Source of the DNA: Mycoplasma nasistruthionis
Lineage (GTDB): Bacteria > Bacillota_I > Bacilli_A > Mycoplasmatales > Metamycoplasmataceae
DNA: 64,000 nt
NCBI RefSeq assembly: GCF_006228185.1
Contig: NZ_CP040825.1
Coordinates: forward strand, 1 to 64,000
Direction: 5' to 3'
Shown here: in pieces, positions 1-9,831 of the stretch
How positions within the stretch are numbered: position 1 is the first letter of the stretch
Layout of the letters: every line of letters starts with the position of its first letter
Program-made: the position numbers and the translations under genes
The notes under the pieces: generated by a model
Databases searched by the model: none
What the model was told of the DNA's origin: nothing
Seen by the model: only the letters and a program-made list of their open reading frames with translations

Positions 1-60
1 TAAAGTAGTGGCGGCAACACCCATTACCGGAAGAACTATTTTTCTAATCTTTTTCCTCAT
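1..60 (-). CDS. 5' end of an exported or membrane protein gene (runs off the window)
   Basis: Only the first 20 codons are visible. They encode a start methionine, a cluster of basic residues (RKKIRK) and then a hydrophobic stretch rich in V, L, A and T. That is the layout of a signal peptide or first membrane helix. The function cannot be told. An AT dinucleotide tract lies about 50-70 bases before the start codon, where promoter spacing would be set. The start is inferred from the basic-hydrophobic pattern, because no strong ribosome binding site is visible. Confidence 0.5.
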   Translation of the reverse strand, partial: MRKKIRKIVLPVMGVAATTL

Positions 61-255
61 ATAATATTCTAATCTTTCGTGTTTTTTATACACATACATA
101 TATAGAATTTCATATATATATATATATATTATAAGTACTAAAACACCTTAAAATAAGGGCTAAAAGTTTAAATATGAAAATGTGGAAATTTTAAATTTCA
201 CAAATTACCACACAAAATAAGTTAAAAGTTGATAAAAAAATAAACGAGAATTTTG
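61..255. other. AT-rich intergenic region
   Basis: No coding frame is supported here. The notable content is the AT dinucleotide tract at 112-129. The rest is A/T-rich spacer between the 3' end of the Sua5-like gene and the start of the surface-protein gene at 60. Confidence 0.6.
112..129. repeat. (AT)9 dinucleotide repeat
   Basis: Nine uninterrupted AT units lie 52-69 bases upstream of the minus-strand start at 60. A similar tract lies at 12739-12760 before another surface lipoprotein. Slippage of such tracts can change promoter spacing in mycoplasmas. That role is inference here. Confidence 0.8.
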
Positions 256-723
256 TTATTCTCGCTCGATAATTTCATCAGTATCAAGGTTGTAAATTGT
301 ACTGGGTTTATTGCTTGGTACACAAAAGTTTTTAACATTTGCAACCTCAGGAAATTGCTTTTCTCCTTCTTCAATTGACATTGGTTTATCTCCAGAAATA
401 TTCAAACTTGTCATATAGTGCGGACCATTTTTAATCAAATAATTTCTTAGTTCCATACAGTCTGGCATTCTAAAACCTTGATCATTTATTATGATGCTAT
501 TTGGCCCAGGTCAAACTTTTTCTGCAAGTTCAGTCGCTTTTTCTGTCCATTGTCTAAATTTTTGAGCTTGAGTTAATGTGCCAACTAATATCATTATTTT
601 TTTGTCTGTCGGTCTTTGCTTTAATTCATACAACTCTTTTAAGGTTATGTCATTAATTGGGCCGCCAATACCGCATACTGTATCAGTTGAGCAAATAATA
701 ATATCTGCATATTTATTAACCAT
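256..723 (-). CDS. Sua5/YciO/YrdC-family protein (threonylcarbamoyl-AMP synthase-like)
   Basis: This 155-residue protein matches the YrdC/Sua5 fold, which makes threonylcarbamoyl-AMP from threonine, bicarbonate and ATP for the t6A modification of ANN-decoding tRNAs. Visible family features are an N-terminal CSTDTVCGIGG (usual form: PTDT-YGLG), then LKQRPTDKKIMILV (usual KxR pattern) and WPGPNSIII (the WPGP-T motif). One in-frame TGA encodes the Trp of WPGP. It is shorter than typical Sua5 (about 200-350) and lacks the C-terminal Sua5 domain, as in small YrdC proteins. It is divergent from mutM across a palindrome at 738-762. Confidence 0.85.
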
Positions 724-737
724 ACTTTTATTTTACA

Positions 738-762
738 TTTTTACATTATCATAATGTAAAAA
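738..762. promoter_or_regulatory. perfect 12-bp-arm palindrome in the divergent sua5/mutM promoter region
   Basis: TTTTTACATTAT, one central C, then ATAATGTAAAAA. The palindrome lies between the minus-strand start at 723 and the plus-strand promoter -10 box at 766-771. It could be an operator or a bidirectional element. Its position makes a terminator less likely. Confidence 0.5.
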
Positions 763-765
763 AAG

Positions 766-771
766 TATAAT
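766..771 (+). promoter_or_regulatory. -10 box for the mutM operon
   Basis: TATAAT is followed 13 bases later by a good AAGGAG ribosome binding site (785-790) and the mutM ATG at 797. Confidence 0.55.
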
Positions 772-796
772 TTAAACACTTAATAAGGAGATAGTT

Positions 797-1656
797 ATGC
801 CTGAATATCCTGAAGTTACTACGGTAAGTCGTAGCCTAAATAATTTATTAGAAAATAAAACAATTATTAATATTGAAGTTAAAAGAGATAAATTAATCAA
901 AAACACGAGTGCTGTAGGGTTTAAAGATTTTTTAGTCAATAAAAAAATATTAAAAGTATCAAATATAGGTAAATACATTGTTTTTGACTTTGATGACAAA
1001 TCTAGACTAATTAGTCACCTTAGAATGTCTGGAAAGTACTACGTCATAGACTTAAAAGACTTAGAAGCTAGAAAAAATGAATCTCATGACTACGTATATT
1101 TTATTTAAATGATAACAAAGTGGCAATATACAATGATTCGCGTTTATTTGGTTCATTTGAAATAGTTCAAAACAACGATCAAAGAACATTGTATGAAATT
1201 AAAAACTTAGGCCAACTACCATTAGATGTAGATGTTCAAGCCTTGCACAGTAGGTTAAAAAGAAAAAATATTAGTATTAAATCTATTCTTTTAGATCAAT
1301 CATTGATTTTAGGAATTGGTAATATATATGCTGATGAAGCGCTTCACCAAGCTAAAATTTATCCTATGACAAAATGCAATCAAATTTCGCTAACTAAACT
1401 AAAAGAACTATTACAAGCTGCAGGAAATATAATGAATGACAGTATTGCTTTAGGTGGAAGTTCAGTGCATACTTATCAATCAGTTAACAGCGCTTCTGGG
1501 TCATATCAACACAAGTTAAAAGTCTATGGCAGAGGCAAAAAGGTTTGTTTAAGTTGTAATAGAGCAGAAATTAAAAAAGTTAAATTAGACTTTAAACAAA
1601 ATGGTCGAGGAACAAGTTATTGTCCAAAATGCCAAAAGGAAACAAATGAACAATAA
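797..1656 (+). pseudogene. mutM: Formamidopyrimidine-DNA glycosylase, single-base frameshift
   Basis: MutM removes oxidised purines such as 8-oxoguanine from DNA and nicks the backbone. The N-terminus MPEYPEV carries the catalytic Pro-Glu pair; HLRMSGK, then GIGNIYADEALH (helix-two-turn-helix region) and a C-terminal zinc finger (CLSC...CPKC) with the GRGTSYCP loop follow. The frame is lost near 1104-1107. ...YVYFI is followed by TAA, while adding one T to the run TATTTAAAT gives YFILNDNKVAIYNDSRLFGSF, which restores the family sequence. The repaired length is 286 aa, normal for the family. Whether the break is real or a sequencing error is not known. It overlaps the next gene by 11 bases. 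Confidence 0.88.
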
Positions 1657-2191
1657 AGTTGTAATAGTTATAGATATGTTAAATGGATTTGCTAAGCAAG
1701 GTGCTCTGTATTCAAAGAATATCAAAGACATAATTCCGACAATCAAAGAGATTGTAGAAGAACATGACAATGTTATTTTTGTAGCAGATTCCCATTCTCC
1801 TAATGATATTGAAATGAAACAGTATCCGCTACACTGTTTAACAGATACAGAAGAAGCACAAATAGTTTCTGAATTAGCAGGTTATGCTAATTCAGATAAT
1901 ATAGTTTATAAAAATACAACTAATGCATTTTGAGATTTAAATATTAGTAGCTTAATTAAAAAATATAATGAGTTTATTTTAGTAGGTTGTTGTACCGATA
2001 TTTGTGTTATGCAATTAGCACTAAGTTTAAAAACTTATTTAAACAAAATTGAAAGTGAACAAAAAATAATTGTTTATCAAAATGCAACAGCAACTTTTGA
2101 CACACCAGAGCATGAAGCGTCAACATATCACGAATTTACTTTAAATATAATGAAACAAGCTGGAGTAAAAATTAAAACATGGGACAAATAG
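1646..2191 (+). CDS. pncA: Isochorismatase-family hydrolase, probable nicotinamidase
   Basis: This 181-residue protein has the cysteine-hydrolase fold. It opens VVIVIDMLNGF with the catalytic Asp, has FVADSHS...YPLHCLTDT (metal-binding D-x-H and H-C-x-x-G/D-like region), and GCCTDICVMQLALSL with the nucleophile Cys. This pattern fits nicotinamidase, which converts nicotinamide to nicotinate for NAD salvage. The start at 1646 is chosen because upstream in-frame codons lie inside mutM; the overlap is 11 bases, typical of translational coupling. The TGA within NAFWDLN is Trp. Other isochorismatase-like amidases cannot be excluded. Confidence 0.82.
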
Positions 2192-2496
2192 AAATTGATT
2201 TACATGGTTTAAGATCAGAAGAAGCTGAAATTGAAATTGCACAACATCTTTTTGATTTAAAAAGATACAGAGTCGATTCAATTTTATTTATTACCGGAAT
2301 TGGCACTAAAGTTTTAAAAACAACTTTAGAAACTATTTTAGATAAAGAAAATATGTCTTATCAAGTTGTTAATAGTGGTGGAGCATATTTAGTAAGAATG
2401 AGAGAAGATTCTTATAACTATGATGATTTTGATGAATATGATTCATCAAATATAACAGACAATGAAATAAATGAATTATTTGAACAATTTAAGTAG
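2179..2496 (+). CDS. Smr-domain protein (MutS2 C-terminal-like)
   Basis: This 105-residue protein is essentially one Smr domain: IDLHGLRSEEAEIEI at the start (the LDLHG motif), FITGIGTKVLKTTLETIL (usual H/TGKGxGxL region) and SYQVVNSGGAYLV (usual GGxGxTxV). Smr domains have nicking nuclease or nucleic-acid-binding activity. The stand-alone form lacks the MutS ATPase. The acidic tail is rich in D, E and Y. It overlaps pncA by 13 bases and is followed within 8 bases by asnA, so it is part of the operon. Confidence 0.82.
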   Translation: MGQIEIDLHGLRSEEAEIEIAQHLFDLKRYRVDSILFITGIGTKVLKTTLETILDKENMSYQVVNSGGAYLVRMREDSYNYDDFDEYDSSNITDNEINELFEQFK

Positions 2497-2503
2497 GAGA
2501 AAT

Positions 2504-3484
2504 ATGTATCGTTCAAAATTAAACGTTCGTCAAACGCAAAGCGCTATTCAAGATTTAAAGTTAATTTTTCAAGAAGAATTAAAGAAAGAATTAAATTTAA
2601 CTAGAGCTACAGCTCCTTTATTTGTTTCTAAAGAAACAGGTTTAAACGATGGTTTAAATGGTGAAACACCTGTTTCATTTGTAACTAAAGGTAGTGATAA
2701 AACTTTAGAAATAGTTCACTCTCTAGCTAAGTGAAAAAGAGATGCTTTAAATAAATATAATTTTTTGCCTTATGAAGGTTTATACACTGATATGAATGCT
2801 GTGCGACGTGAAGAAGATTTAGATCATCTGCATTCATTTTATGTAGACCAATGAGATTGAGAAAAAGTCGTTTTAGATCAAGATAGAACTGTAGATTATT
2901 TAAAATCAACTGTAAAATCAATTTACAAATGTTTAAAAGAAACACAAAAACAATTAAAACAAAAGTATTACCAATTAGAAAATACACTACCAGAAGATAT
3001 TTTCTTTATTTCAGCTCAAGATTTAGAAGACTTATATCCAAATAACTCACTATCTGAAAGAGAAAATATAATAGTTAAAAAACATAAAGCAGTTTTTATT
3101 TATCAAATTGGACATGAATTAAAATCAGGTTTAATTCATTCATTGAGAGCATTTGATTATGATGACTGAAATCTAAATGGTGATTTATTAGTATATGCAC
3201 CAAACTTAGATCAAGCTATTGAACTTTCTTCAATGGGAATTAGGGTAAATGCTAATTCAATGCTACAACAATCAAAATTAAGTTTTGAACAACTAGACAA
3301 ACTTTCACCATATCATCACAATGTTTTACACAACAAATTACCGCTAACAATTGGTGGTGGAATCGGTCAAAGCCGTGTAAGTATGTTCTTATTAGAGAAA
3401 ATGCACATTGGTGAAGTGCAATCATCTTATTGACCACAAGAATATAAACAAGAAATGTTAGAAAAAGGCATTGAATTGTTATAA
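2504..3484 (+). CDS. asnA: Aspartate--ammonia ligase (asparagine synthetase A)
   Basis: This 326-residue enzyme is the normal length for AsnA, which makes asparagine from aspartate, ammonia and ATP (AMP-forming), with a class II aminoacyl-tRNA-synthetase-like fold. Diagnostic stretches include [34 protein letters not shown] and the C-terminal IGGGIGQSR with SSYWPQE. Four TGA Trp codons occur at conserved tryptophans. The start ATG follows AGGAGAAAT. A hairpin and T-run follow the stop. Confidence 0.95.
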
Positions 3485-3489
3485 AACAA

Positions 3490-3513
3490 AAAAACTTCTT
3501 TAAGAAGTTTTTT
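3490..3513 (+). terminator. Rho-independent terminator after asnA
   Basis: AAAACTTCTT, one T, AAGAAGTTTT and a T-run form a 10-bp stem directly after the asnA stop. Confidence 0.85.
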
Positions 3514-3530
3514 AATTTAAGGATTATTTT

Positions 3531-4643
3531 ATGAAATACAAAAAAACAATATCGACTATTATTTCAACCACAATTGTGCTAGGAGCAGCAGCTTATGGTG
3601 CTTACTATGGTTTTACAAAACTTAACCAGAAAGACAATGTTGCTAATAATCAAATAGTAAATGACAACAAGAATTCATTAAATGTATCAAGCGCAGGATA
3701 TGAAAAAAACTATGATCACCGGATTGTGTCTTGAAACATTTATAACTTCAGTAATTCGACAGGGCAATTTAATACTAATAAATTATTAAATGTTGCTACA
3801 ACTTTGAATTTACTTCAACCAGATATAGTTGGTTTAACTGAAATATCATTTAATGACACTAAAGCAATTGAAAACATTAAAAGTTTATTAAATAAACCTT
3901 ATCAATCAATTTTAGGAAATTCTTTAAATTCAACCTATCCAACTAAAAAAGAAAGTGTGGCTATTTTATATAATCCTGAAGCTTTTGAATTAATAACTTC
4001 AGGTACATTAAATCCAGAAAATGGATATGTTAGACCTCTTTTTTATGGTAGATTTAAAAATAAAGTTAACAATAAGCACTTAATTACAATTTTTGGTCAC
4101 TTTGATTCACCGGACAATGGAAATGGTGAAGAAAATGGTGCTTTACCAGGTCAAGGAGCATGAGAAGAAAGAGAAGCTAAATTAGCTTCAAATGTTTTTG
4201 CCGACTTAAAAAGACAATTTCCAGACGACGATATAGTTTTAGGAGCAGATACAAACATAAAAACTGGCAATGATAAAGCCTTTAAACAAGATAGTTATAT
4301 TTTAGCTTATCCACAAAGTTATTTTGTTTCAAAAACAGATGCAGAAGTATTTAAAACATCATTAAACGGAAAAGGTGATGGATATTCCAATCCTTATGAC
4401 AAATGATTGATTTATGATGCAGGAGACAGTAATTTTGTTTACGCAAAAAACTCTAACCAAGAATTAGAAAAATATCCTTTTAAGTTTGATGTAGTAAACG
4501 CATTTGTTAATAAATATTGGGATCAACAAAAAAGTACTGAGTTATACTTAAAATCTAAAAAACAAAAACAACCTGATTCAATTTATACAATTATTAAAAA
4601 CGTATCAGACCATGCACCAATTATTATTGGATACAATGACTAA
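3531..4643 (+). CDS. Membrane-anchored nuclease (endonuclease/exonuclease/phosphatase family, MnuA-like)
   Basis: This 370-residue protein has one N-terminal membrane segment (residues about 7-30) and then an EEP domain. Motifs: RIVSWNIYNFS (the W/D-N-x-x N motif), LTEIS with the catalytic Glu, FGHFDSPDNGNGEENGALPGQG, VLGADTN and the terminal SDHAPI with the catalytic Asp-His. Mycoplasma homologues such as MnuA are surface nucleases that degrade host DNA to supply nucleotides. Several TGA Trp codons are present. It is a single gene between two terminators. The assignment to MnuA-type rather than another EEP enzyme rests on the membrane anchor and the GQGAWEEREA segment. Confidence 0.88.
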
Positions 4644-4667
4644 CAAGCACAAATGTGCTTGTTTTTT
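4643..4667 (+). terminator. Rho-independent terminator after the nuclease gene
   Basis: ACAAGCACA, AA, TGTGCTTGT then a run of T form a 9-bp perfect stem that starts at the stop codon. Confidence 0.85.
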
Positions 4668-4791
4668 ATGAAATATAATCATATTTTTTCATTATTGAAA
4701 ATAATAGTTTTTTTATGAAATTCAAATAAATTGATAGTAATAGAATAAATATGAGGGGTAATTAAAGATACACATTTTTTCAAAGGTTTAT

Positions 4792-5469
4792 ATGAATAAA
4801 ACAACCCCCAAGTTACTGTACAAATTACTTATTAATTCAGGATTATTAAATCAAAATGGAAATGTTTCCTTTAAGCTAGGAGAACTAGAAGTGGTGTTGA
4901 ATACTAAAGATATAGTTGGTATTTCATTGCAACAATGATTAAAAGAATTTATGAAACAAAATGATATCTTTTATAAAGAACCTTTAAATACTCAGGCTTT
5001 TCCTGATTTTTATTTGGAAAATAGTTTTGAAACCAGTTTACTAGAAGTGAAAACTTTTAATAGTGAATTTTTACCTGCATTTGATATTGCAAATTTCGAT
5101 TCATACTGCAGTTCACTAAAAACAAAACCATATATTTTATATGCTGATTATTTAATATTCGGTTATAAAATGGATCATTCTGGAAAGATCCAAATAACAA
5201 ATATCTGACTCAAAAAAATTTGAAAAATTGCAGGAAAATCTACAACATATCCATTAAAACTCCAAGTTAAAAGGAATATTGTTTATAATATTCGCCCAAT
5301 AGCTTGATATAAAGATAAACAAAAAAATTCATTTATTTCAGAAATTGAATTCATCAATGCGTTATATTCTACGATTTGCAAATACAAAAACTCGTTAATA
5401 GCCAATGAATGGAAAACTGAATTTCTGTTTAATTATCATAATCATTTTAATAAAAGTTTCTTTAATTAA
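4792..5469 (+). CDS. Type II restriction endonuclease, NgoBV-like
   Basis: This 225-residue protein has a PD-(D/E)xK nuclease core: FPDFYLE (P71-D72) and LLEVKTF (E85, K87). It lies tail-to-tail with a C5 cytosine methyltransferase that ends 17 bases away across a shared hairpin. The overall sequence looks like the NgoBV family, which recognises GGNNCC. That family call is by recollection of sequence character, so the target site is a suggestion only. The start at 4792 follows AAAGGTTT, and TGA Trp codons are used throughout. Expected role: cleavage of unmethylated foreign DNA. Confidence 0.75.
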
Positions 5470-5494
5470 AAAATAGGTCAATGACCTATTTTTT
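5468..5494. terminator. Bidirectional terminator between the restriction and methyltransferase genes
   Basis: AAAAAATAGGTCA, A, TGACCTATTTTTT is a perfect 13-bp stem with T-runs on both strands. It serves both convergent genes and overlaps both stop codons. Confidence 0.88.
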
Positions 5495-6838
5495 AATTCA
5501 GTAATCAGCAATTCTTTGACTAATTGCTTTAACAACAGGAACTACAACGGTGTTACCTAATAAATCAAAAGCTTTTCTTAATCCTTTTTTATCATTTTCA
5601 AATTCAGTAAGTTTATAGCTTTCAGGATAACCAAATAATCTCAACCCTTCTCTAATTGTTAATTTTCTGATTCCTGAATTATCAATAACACCTATATGAG
5701 AAACATCTGTTGCCACTAATGTAGGAGTAAATGAGTTTGAATCTAAAATTCTAGTAAATTCAAAACTTAGCTTTCCAGCAACTATGTTATATCCTATTTG
5801 TAAATTCTTGTCTTGGATTCTTTTAGAAACGATCATGTTGTCAGCGTTTACAGTTTTCACTAATTGTTTTGGATATTCTTTAACTAAATAACCTTTTGTA
5901 ACTAAATCTTCCAACATTTCTTCTAAGTTTTCAGCACGAAAGAATTTTCGAATTTGATCAATGTTTAAAGGCATGCCATCCATTCATTTAACTCCTATTT
6001 CATCAGCTCAATGTTTCTTCCTGCGCTCTTTAAATATTTTTTCCATTAGCTGTTTTTGTTTTAGACTAATCTTTCCTTTTAAGTCTATATATCAACTGTG
6101 AATGTTGTTGTTTCCGCCCCTTTTATCCTTGATTGATTTTCCATGCAAATCATAAATTTTATAGTGTTTTAGAAGTTGTTTTGTAAAATGACTGTTTACT
6201 GTTGGTAAATTTGTTTCTAAGACATCTTTTAATACAATGTTACTTATTTTAAAGTTTTCAAGATCTATTAAATTATCTTTTGTGCCCACTATAAAAACTC
6301 TTTTCCTTATTTGAGCAACCCCAAAGTGTTGAGATTCTAAAAGTTTTCACGAGACTTTGTAACCTAATTTTTGTAAACTGTTTAAAATAGTAGAAAAAGT
6401 TCGTCCGATGGGGTCTTGTGGTTTTTCTTTGTCATGTGTAATTAACCCTTCAACATTTTCCAAAATAAAACCATAGGGTTTTTTATCTCTTAAAATTCTT
6501 TCAACTTCAAAAAATAAAGTTCCCCTAGTGTCTAAAAACCCCAAACCTTTACCAGCACTACTAAAAGCTTGGCAAGGAAACCCGGCAAGTAAAAAATCAA
6601 AATCAGGTATATCTTCTGATCTGATTTGCCTAATGTCGCCTTGTAAATTATGCTGATTAAAGTTTTGTTGCAATGCCTTTATTGCAGATGGTTTAATTTC
6701 TGAAGTCAAAACACATTTGGTTTTTATTCCTGATGAATTAAAAGCTTGTTCGAATCCTAGTCTAATTCCACCCATACCAGCAAACAAATCAATAAATTTT
6801 ATTGTTTTGTTATTTTTGTTTATATTATTTTGTTTCAT
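5486..6838 (-). CDS. DNA (cytosine-5-)-methyltransferase, NgoBV-like
   Basis: This 450-residue protein has the C5-MTase motifs in order: I FIDLFAGMGGIRLG (residues 15-27), IV GFPCQAFSSAG with the catalytic Cys89, VI ENVEG (127-131), VIII QIRKRVFIVG, and the C-terminal LLGNTVVVPVV (motif X). The long stretch between VIII and IX is the target-recognition region. Trp residues are encoded by TGA, and the true stop is TAG at 5486. It protects host DNA against the convergent endonuclease at 4792-5469. The two genes form a self-contained R-M unit next to a tRNA cluster. Confidence 0.92.
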
Positions 6839-6956
6839 GTTATCCTTATTTATATTAATTTTAATACTTTATATTTTGTATTGCTAGATAATAAAAGGTA
6901 ACTACAAAATTATTTTAAAAAAGAGAAAATATTTTTGGTAAATAAATTTATGGTGT

Positions 6957-6962
6957 TATAAT
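6957..6962 (+). promoter_or_regulatory. -10 box for tRNA-Cys and tRNA-Arg
   Basis: TATAAT is preceded by the extended-like TGGTGT and lies 13 bases before the first tRNA. Confidence 0.65.
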
Positions 6963-6974
6963 ATTAAGGCACAA

Positions 6975-7049
6975 GGCACCATAGCCAAATGGCCAAGGCA
7001 TGAGTCTGCAAAACTTTGATTACGGGTTCGAATCCCGTTGGTGCCTCCA
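6975..7049 (+). tRNA. tRNA-Cys (anticodon GCA)
   Basis: The acceptor stem GGCACCA pairs with TGGTGCC, discriminator T and encoded CCA follow. The anticodon loop is CTGCAAA and the T-loop GGTTCGAATCC is canonical. Confidence 0.95.
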
Positions 7050-7057
7050 TTTATTAT

Positions 7058-7134
7058 GCGCCCGTAGCTCAACTGGACAGAGTGTTAGGTTACGGCCCTA
7101 AAGGTTGCGGGTTCGACTCCTGCCGGGCGCGCCA
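7058..7134 (+). tRNA. tRNA-Arg (anticodon ACG)
   Basis: The acceptor GCGCCCG pairs with CGGGCGC, followed by discriminator G and encoded CCA. The anticodon loop TTACGGC reads CGN arginine codons. It lies 8 bases after tRNA-Cys and is probably co-transcribed. Confidence 0.94.
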
Positions 7135-7189
7135 AATTTGCCTTGTGTAAAAAAATAAAAAAATATTTGTGGTTATTAAATATTCATGT

Positions 7190-7195
7190 TATAAT
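7190..7195 (+). promoter_or_regulatory. -10 box for tRNA-Gly
   Basis: TATAAT preceded by TTCATGT, 20 bases before the tRNA. Confidence 0.6.
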
Positions 7196-7215
7196 ATTTA
7201 AGCAAATAACTACTT

Positions 7216-7289
7216 GCGAGTGTAGTTTAATGGTAGAACTTCAGCCTTCCAAGCTGACTGTGAGGGTTCGATTCCCTTCACTCGCTCCA
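7216..7289 (+). tRNA. tRNA-Gly (anticodon TCC)
   Basis: The acceptor GCGAGTG pairs with CACTCGC, followed by T and encoded CCA. The anticodon loop CTTCCAA gives TCC. The T-arm is canonical. Confidence 0.95.
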
Positions 7290-7308
7290 TATCATTAATT
7301 TGACCAAT

Positions 7309-7331
7309 AAGAGCCATTTGGCTCTTTTTAT
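7309..7331 (+). terminator. Terminator after tRNA-Gly
   Basis: AAGAGCC, ATTT, GGCTCTT followed by T residues. Confidence 0.8.
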
Positions 7332-7539
7332 TTGCATTTTATTTTCAATCAACTTATTATTCAAAACAAAAAATAATTTAAGTGTTAATAAATAGAAAAA
7401 AAGACTTCGAAATATTAGATTTTTAAAACACCGGATATTTAAGAAACAAATCAGGTTATAAAAAGCGATATTTTCGATCTGAAAGCCTAAAAAATGACAG
7501 CACTCATAATAATCATAGTTTGTTATTAATGAATGACTA
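7332..7539. other. Intergenic, no gene seen
   Basis: An A/T-rich stretch between two terminators. The only open frame on the minus strand has low-complexity composition, no ribosome binding site and no family resemblance. Confidence 0.5.
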
Positions 7540-7571
7540 AAAAAGTACACATCTAATATGTGTACTTTTTA
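7540..7571 (-). terminator. Terminator of the minus-strand lipoprotein gene
   Basis: AAAAAGTACACAT, CTAAT, ATGTGTACTTTTT is a perfect 13-bp stem immediately after the stop at 7573. Confidence 0.85.
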
Positions 7572-7572
7572 A

Positions 7573-9308
7573 TTAGCGAATTTTATCTAAGACTAATCCT
7601 AAGTTTTCATTGTCTCAATATAAATGTCTGTCATAACCGTCATCATCATTTCAAATGTGTTTAAAGAAAGGATTGAATCTTCTAGGAGATTCTAAAAGTA
7701 TTGGTTCATTAAGATTTTTAGAATTCTTAAAATGTTTTAACTTATCTGAACTTTGATAAAAGTTTTTTCTTTCATTTGGAATAACTTTTAAATTTAGTAT
7801 TTCATAGTTATTAATATTAATACCATATAACATCAAGTTTTGAGGTTTTTGATCTTTGGGTGCTGATATTTTAATCGTTGTGTGATAATTGTTATTTAGG
7901 TCATAATTATTTGATAAATAAGAATTATTCATTGAATTATTTGAATAAAAGTCTAGATCATAAGTGTTATTTTTGTAAAGAGAAGTTCATCAATAATAAT
8001 CCACATTTTTTGAAGTTTCACCTAAAGAATTGAAATCTTGAATTTTCTGTGCAAAATACTTTTTAGCCTCAGGACGATCATTTAGTTGTGCATTAATAGA
8101 CTTTATTTTATTTTGGACATTGTAATTTCATCAATCTAAAGATAATCATTTTTCTTTATATTTGTCAACATATTCTTGATATGTTAAAAAGTCAGGTAAA
8201 TAAGCAAAGCTAAATTGATTAACTGATATTTTGTATATGGCATTAGGATCATTGCTTGAATGTTTAAATCAATAATTATTAATATTTTGTTGTTGATTTT
8301 TAGGAATATTAAGATCAATAAAGTATTCTATAGTGTCATTTTCAGAGTTATTAGTTGTGAATTTGTACCCTTTAAAAGTTGGTATAACCGCATGATACTT
8401 TCACAAACCGAATGGTTTATTTTGTCAGTCATTCAATTCATTCAATAATAAGCTTTGGTCATTAATAATAGGGGTTAAAGGGGTGTATTGCTTAGTTTCA
8501 ACAGTATTAAATTGATATTTTAATAAATTATTTTCTAAGTTTCTCAAATAAGCTAGTGCTTCAGTAGAATTGTTTAAATTATCATACATAAAAGTATCTG
8601 GTAAAAAGTAAAAAGGTAATAAATCGTTAATAGTTTTTTCCTCTTCAACCTCAGGAAGTCAATAATCATAGTCATCAAAATGATTATGTTTATAGTTTTC
8701 AGCTTTTTTACTTTCATTAATAATTTTCATTATTTCACTATTTGTATTTGTGGTTATATAATCACTTCTTTTTGTGATTTTTGATTTTTTCATTCATTTA
8801 TTATAAAGTGAGTATCAATGTATTTCGTTATATCATTTGTTTCTGTTGAATTGACAATTTTTAAGTTGTTTTCTTGTAAATCAAAAAGAGGTTTAAAGTT
8901 ATATTTTGCTAAAAAATCTAAATAATTTCAATATTTTTCTAAATAAAATGAATATAAATTATAAGAAATAATTTTAGTTCAAATTTTTGAATTCATTAAC
9001 TCTTTATAGTTATCTTTTTGAGTTAAGGAATTAATATCTAAGTCTATATATTCAGAATCTTTGATAATATTTTCAACTCTTTTTTGATGATCTTGAATTT
9101 CGGTTTTAAAAATATGGCTATATTTTGTTGAATCTAAAGTGGGAAGATAAATAGATTTTAAACCCTTAAGATGCGTTAAGTCATTTTTTATTGGAGATTC
9201 CAATTTCTGTATATTTATTAAATTTTGGTGATTTGTTTGTTGATTGCAAGAACTAGATAATAATGATAAAAATGGTAGAGAAAGGAGTAATTTAGTTTTT
9301 CAAGTCAT
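7573..9308 (-). pseudogene. Surface lipoprotein, single-base frameshift
   Basis: The N-terminus MTWKTKLLLSLPFLSLLSSSC is a clear lipoprotein signal with a lipobox. Near 8785-8790 the first frame runs into a stop, while adding one A to the A6 run on the coding strand gives ...EWKKSKITKRSDYI and an open frame to 7573. The repaired length is about 578 aa. The protein is rich in aromatic residues, with a cluster VDYYWWTSLY near the C-terminal third and an acidic end WNDDDGYDRHLYWDNENLG. It may belong to the mollicute aromatic-cluster surface proteins, but I do not recognise a function. It lies 38 bases after a truncated subtilase-like gene. Confidence 0.75.
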
Positions 9309-9346
9309 TAATGCAGTAAATTTCAAATTGATTGTTTAATAAATAG

Positions 9347-9820
9347 TTATAACCTTTCACTAAAATTTCTATCATTTTGCTTATGAGCATAGTAAATATA
9401 AGCTCCGGGGTTGATTCCGCCCTTTGTTCCAATTGTGGAAACGACAGATAACGCATGCTTAGTAAATACTTCATTAATTTTTCTATCATGAAATTCAACC
9501 AAACTTACTCTGTCTGGCTCATAAGGGTTGTTTAAGCTTAAAAATCCGAGTTTATAATTGCTTTTATAGAATTCAGAACCGACTTCAATAACGCCTACAT
9601 TAACTCTGTGATTAATGTATTGATTCTTTGTTTTAATATCATTTAGTTTTTTAACAATATCTCACATTCCCATTTTTCTGTAATATGGTTCATACATTTT
9701 TAAATATTCATTTTTTCCAAAAACTATTTTTTGTTTACCAGATTCTGTTGCTGAAATAATTAGTGGCGAACTTCCAATAATTACAGAAAAACCAAATATA
9801 TATTTAAAGATTTTCTTCAT
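9347..9820 (-). CDS. Subtilase (S8)-like fragment with signal peptide
   Basis: This 157-residue protein starts MKKIFKYIFGFSVIIGSSPLIISA, a cleavable-type signal. It then has VNVGVIEVG, where subtilases carry their Asp motif, and HALSVVSTIGTKGGINPGAYIYYA, which resembles the HGT/HA-x-x-V-A-x-I-x-G histidine motif. It stops there, before any catalytic Ser region. Mycoplasma Ig-cleaving proteases (MIP) are S8 enzymes of about 800 residues, so this would be a truncated remnant. The expected Asp is a Glu. The subtilase call is inference. Confidence 0.5.
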
Positions 9821-9831
9821 TATAACCTCTG

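Noticed and set aside
112-129. CRISPR-like repeat
   Set aside because: Simple dinucleotide tract; no repeat-spacer array or cas gene is seen anywhere in the window.
1095-1115. Programmed ribosomal frameshift in mutM
   Set aside because: No canonical slippery heptamer or downstream structure, and mutM is not known to need one. A simple indel explains it.
7278-7550. Minus-strand open frame of 90 codons
   Set aside because: Low-complexity F/I/N/L composition, overlaps a tRNA and a terminator, no ribosome binding site.
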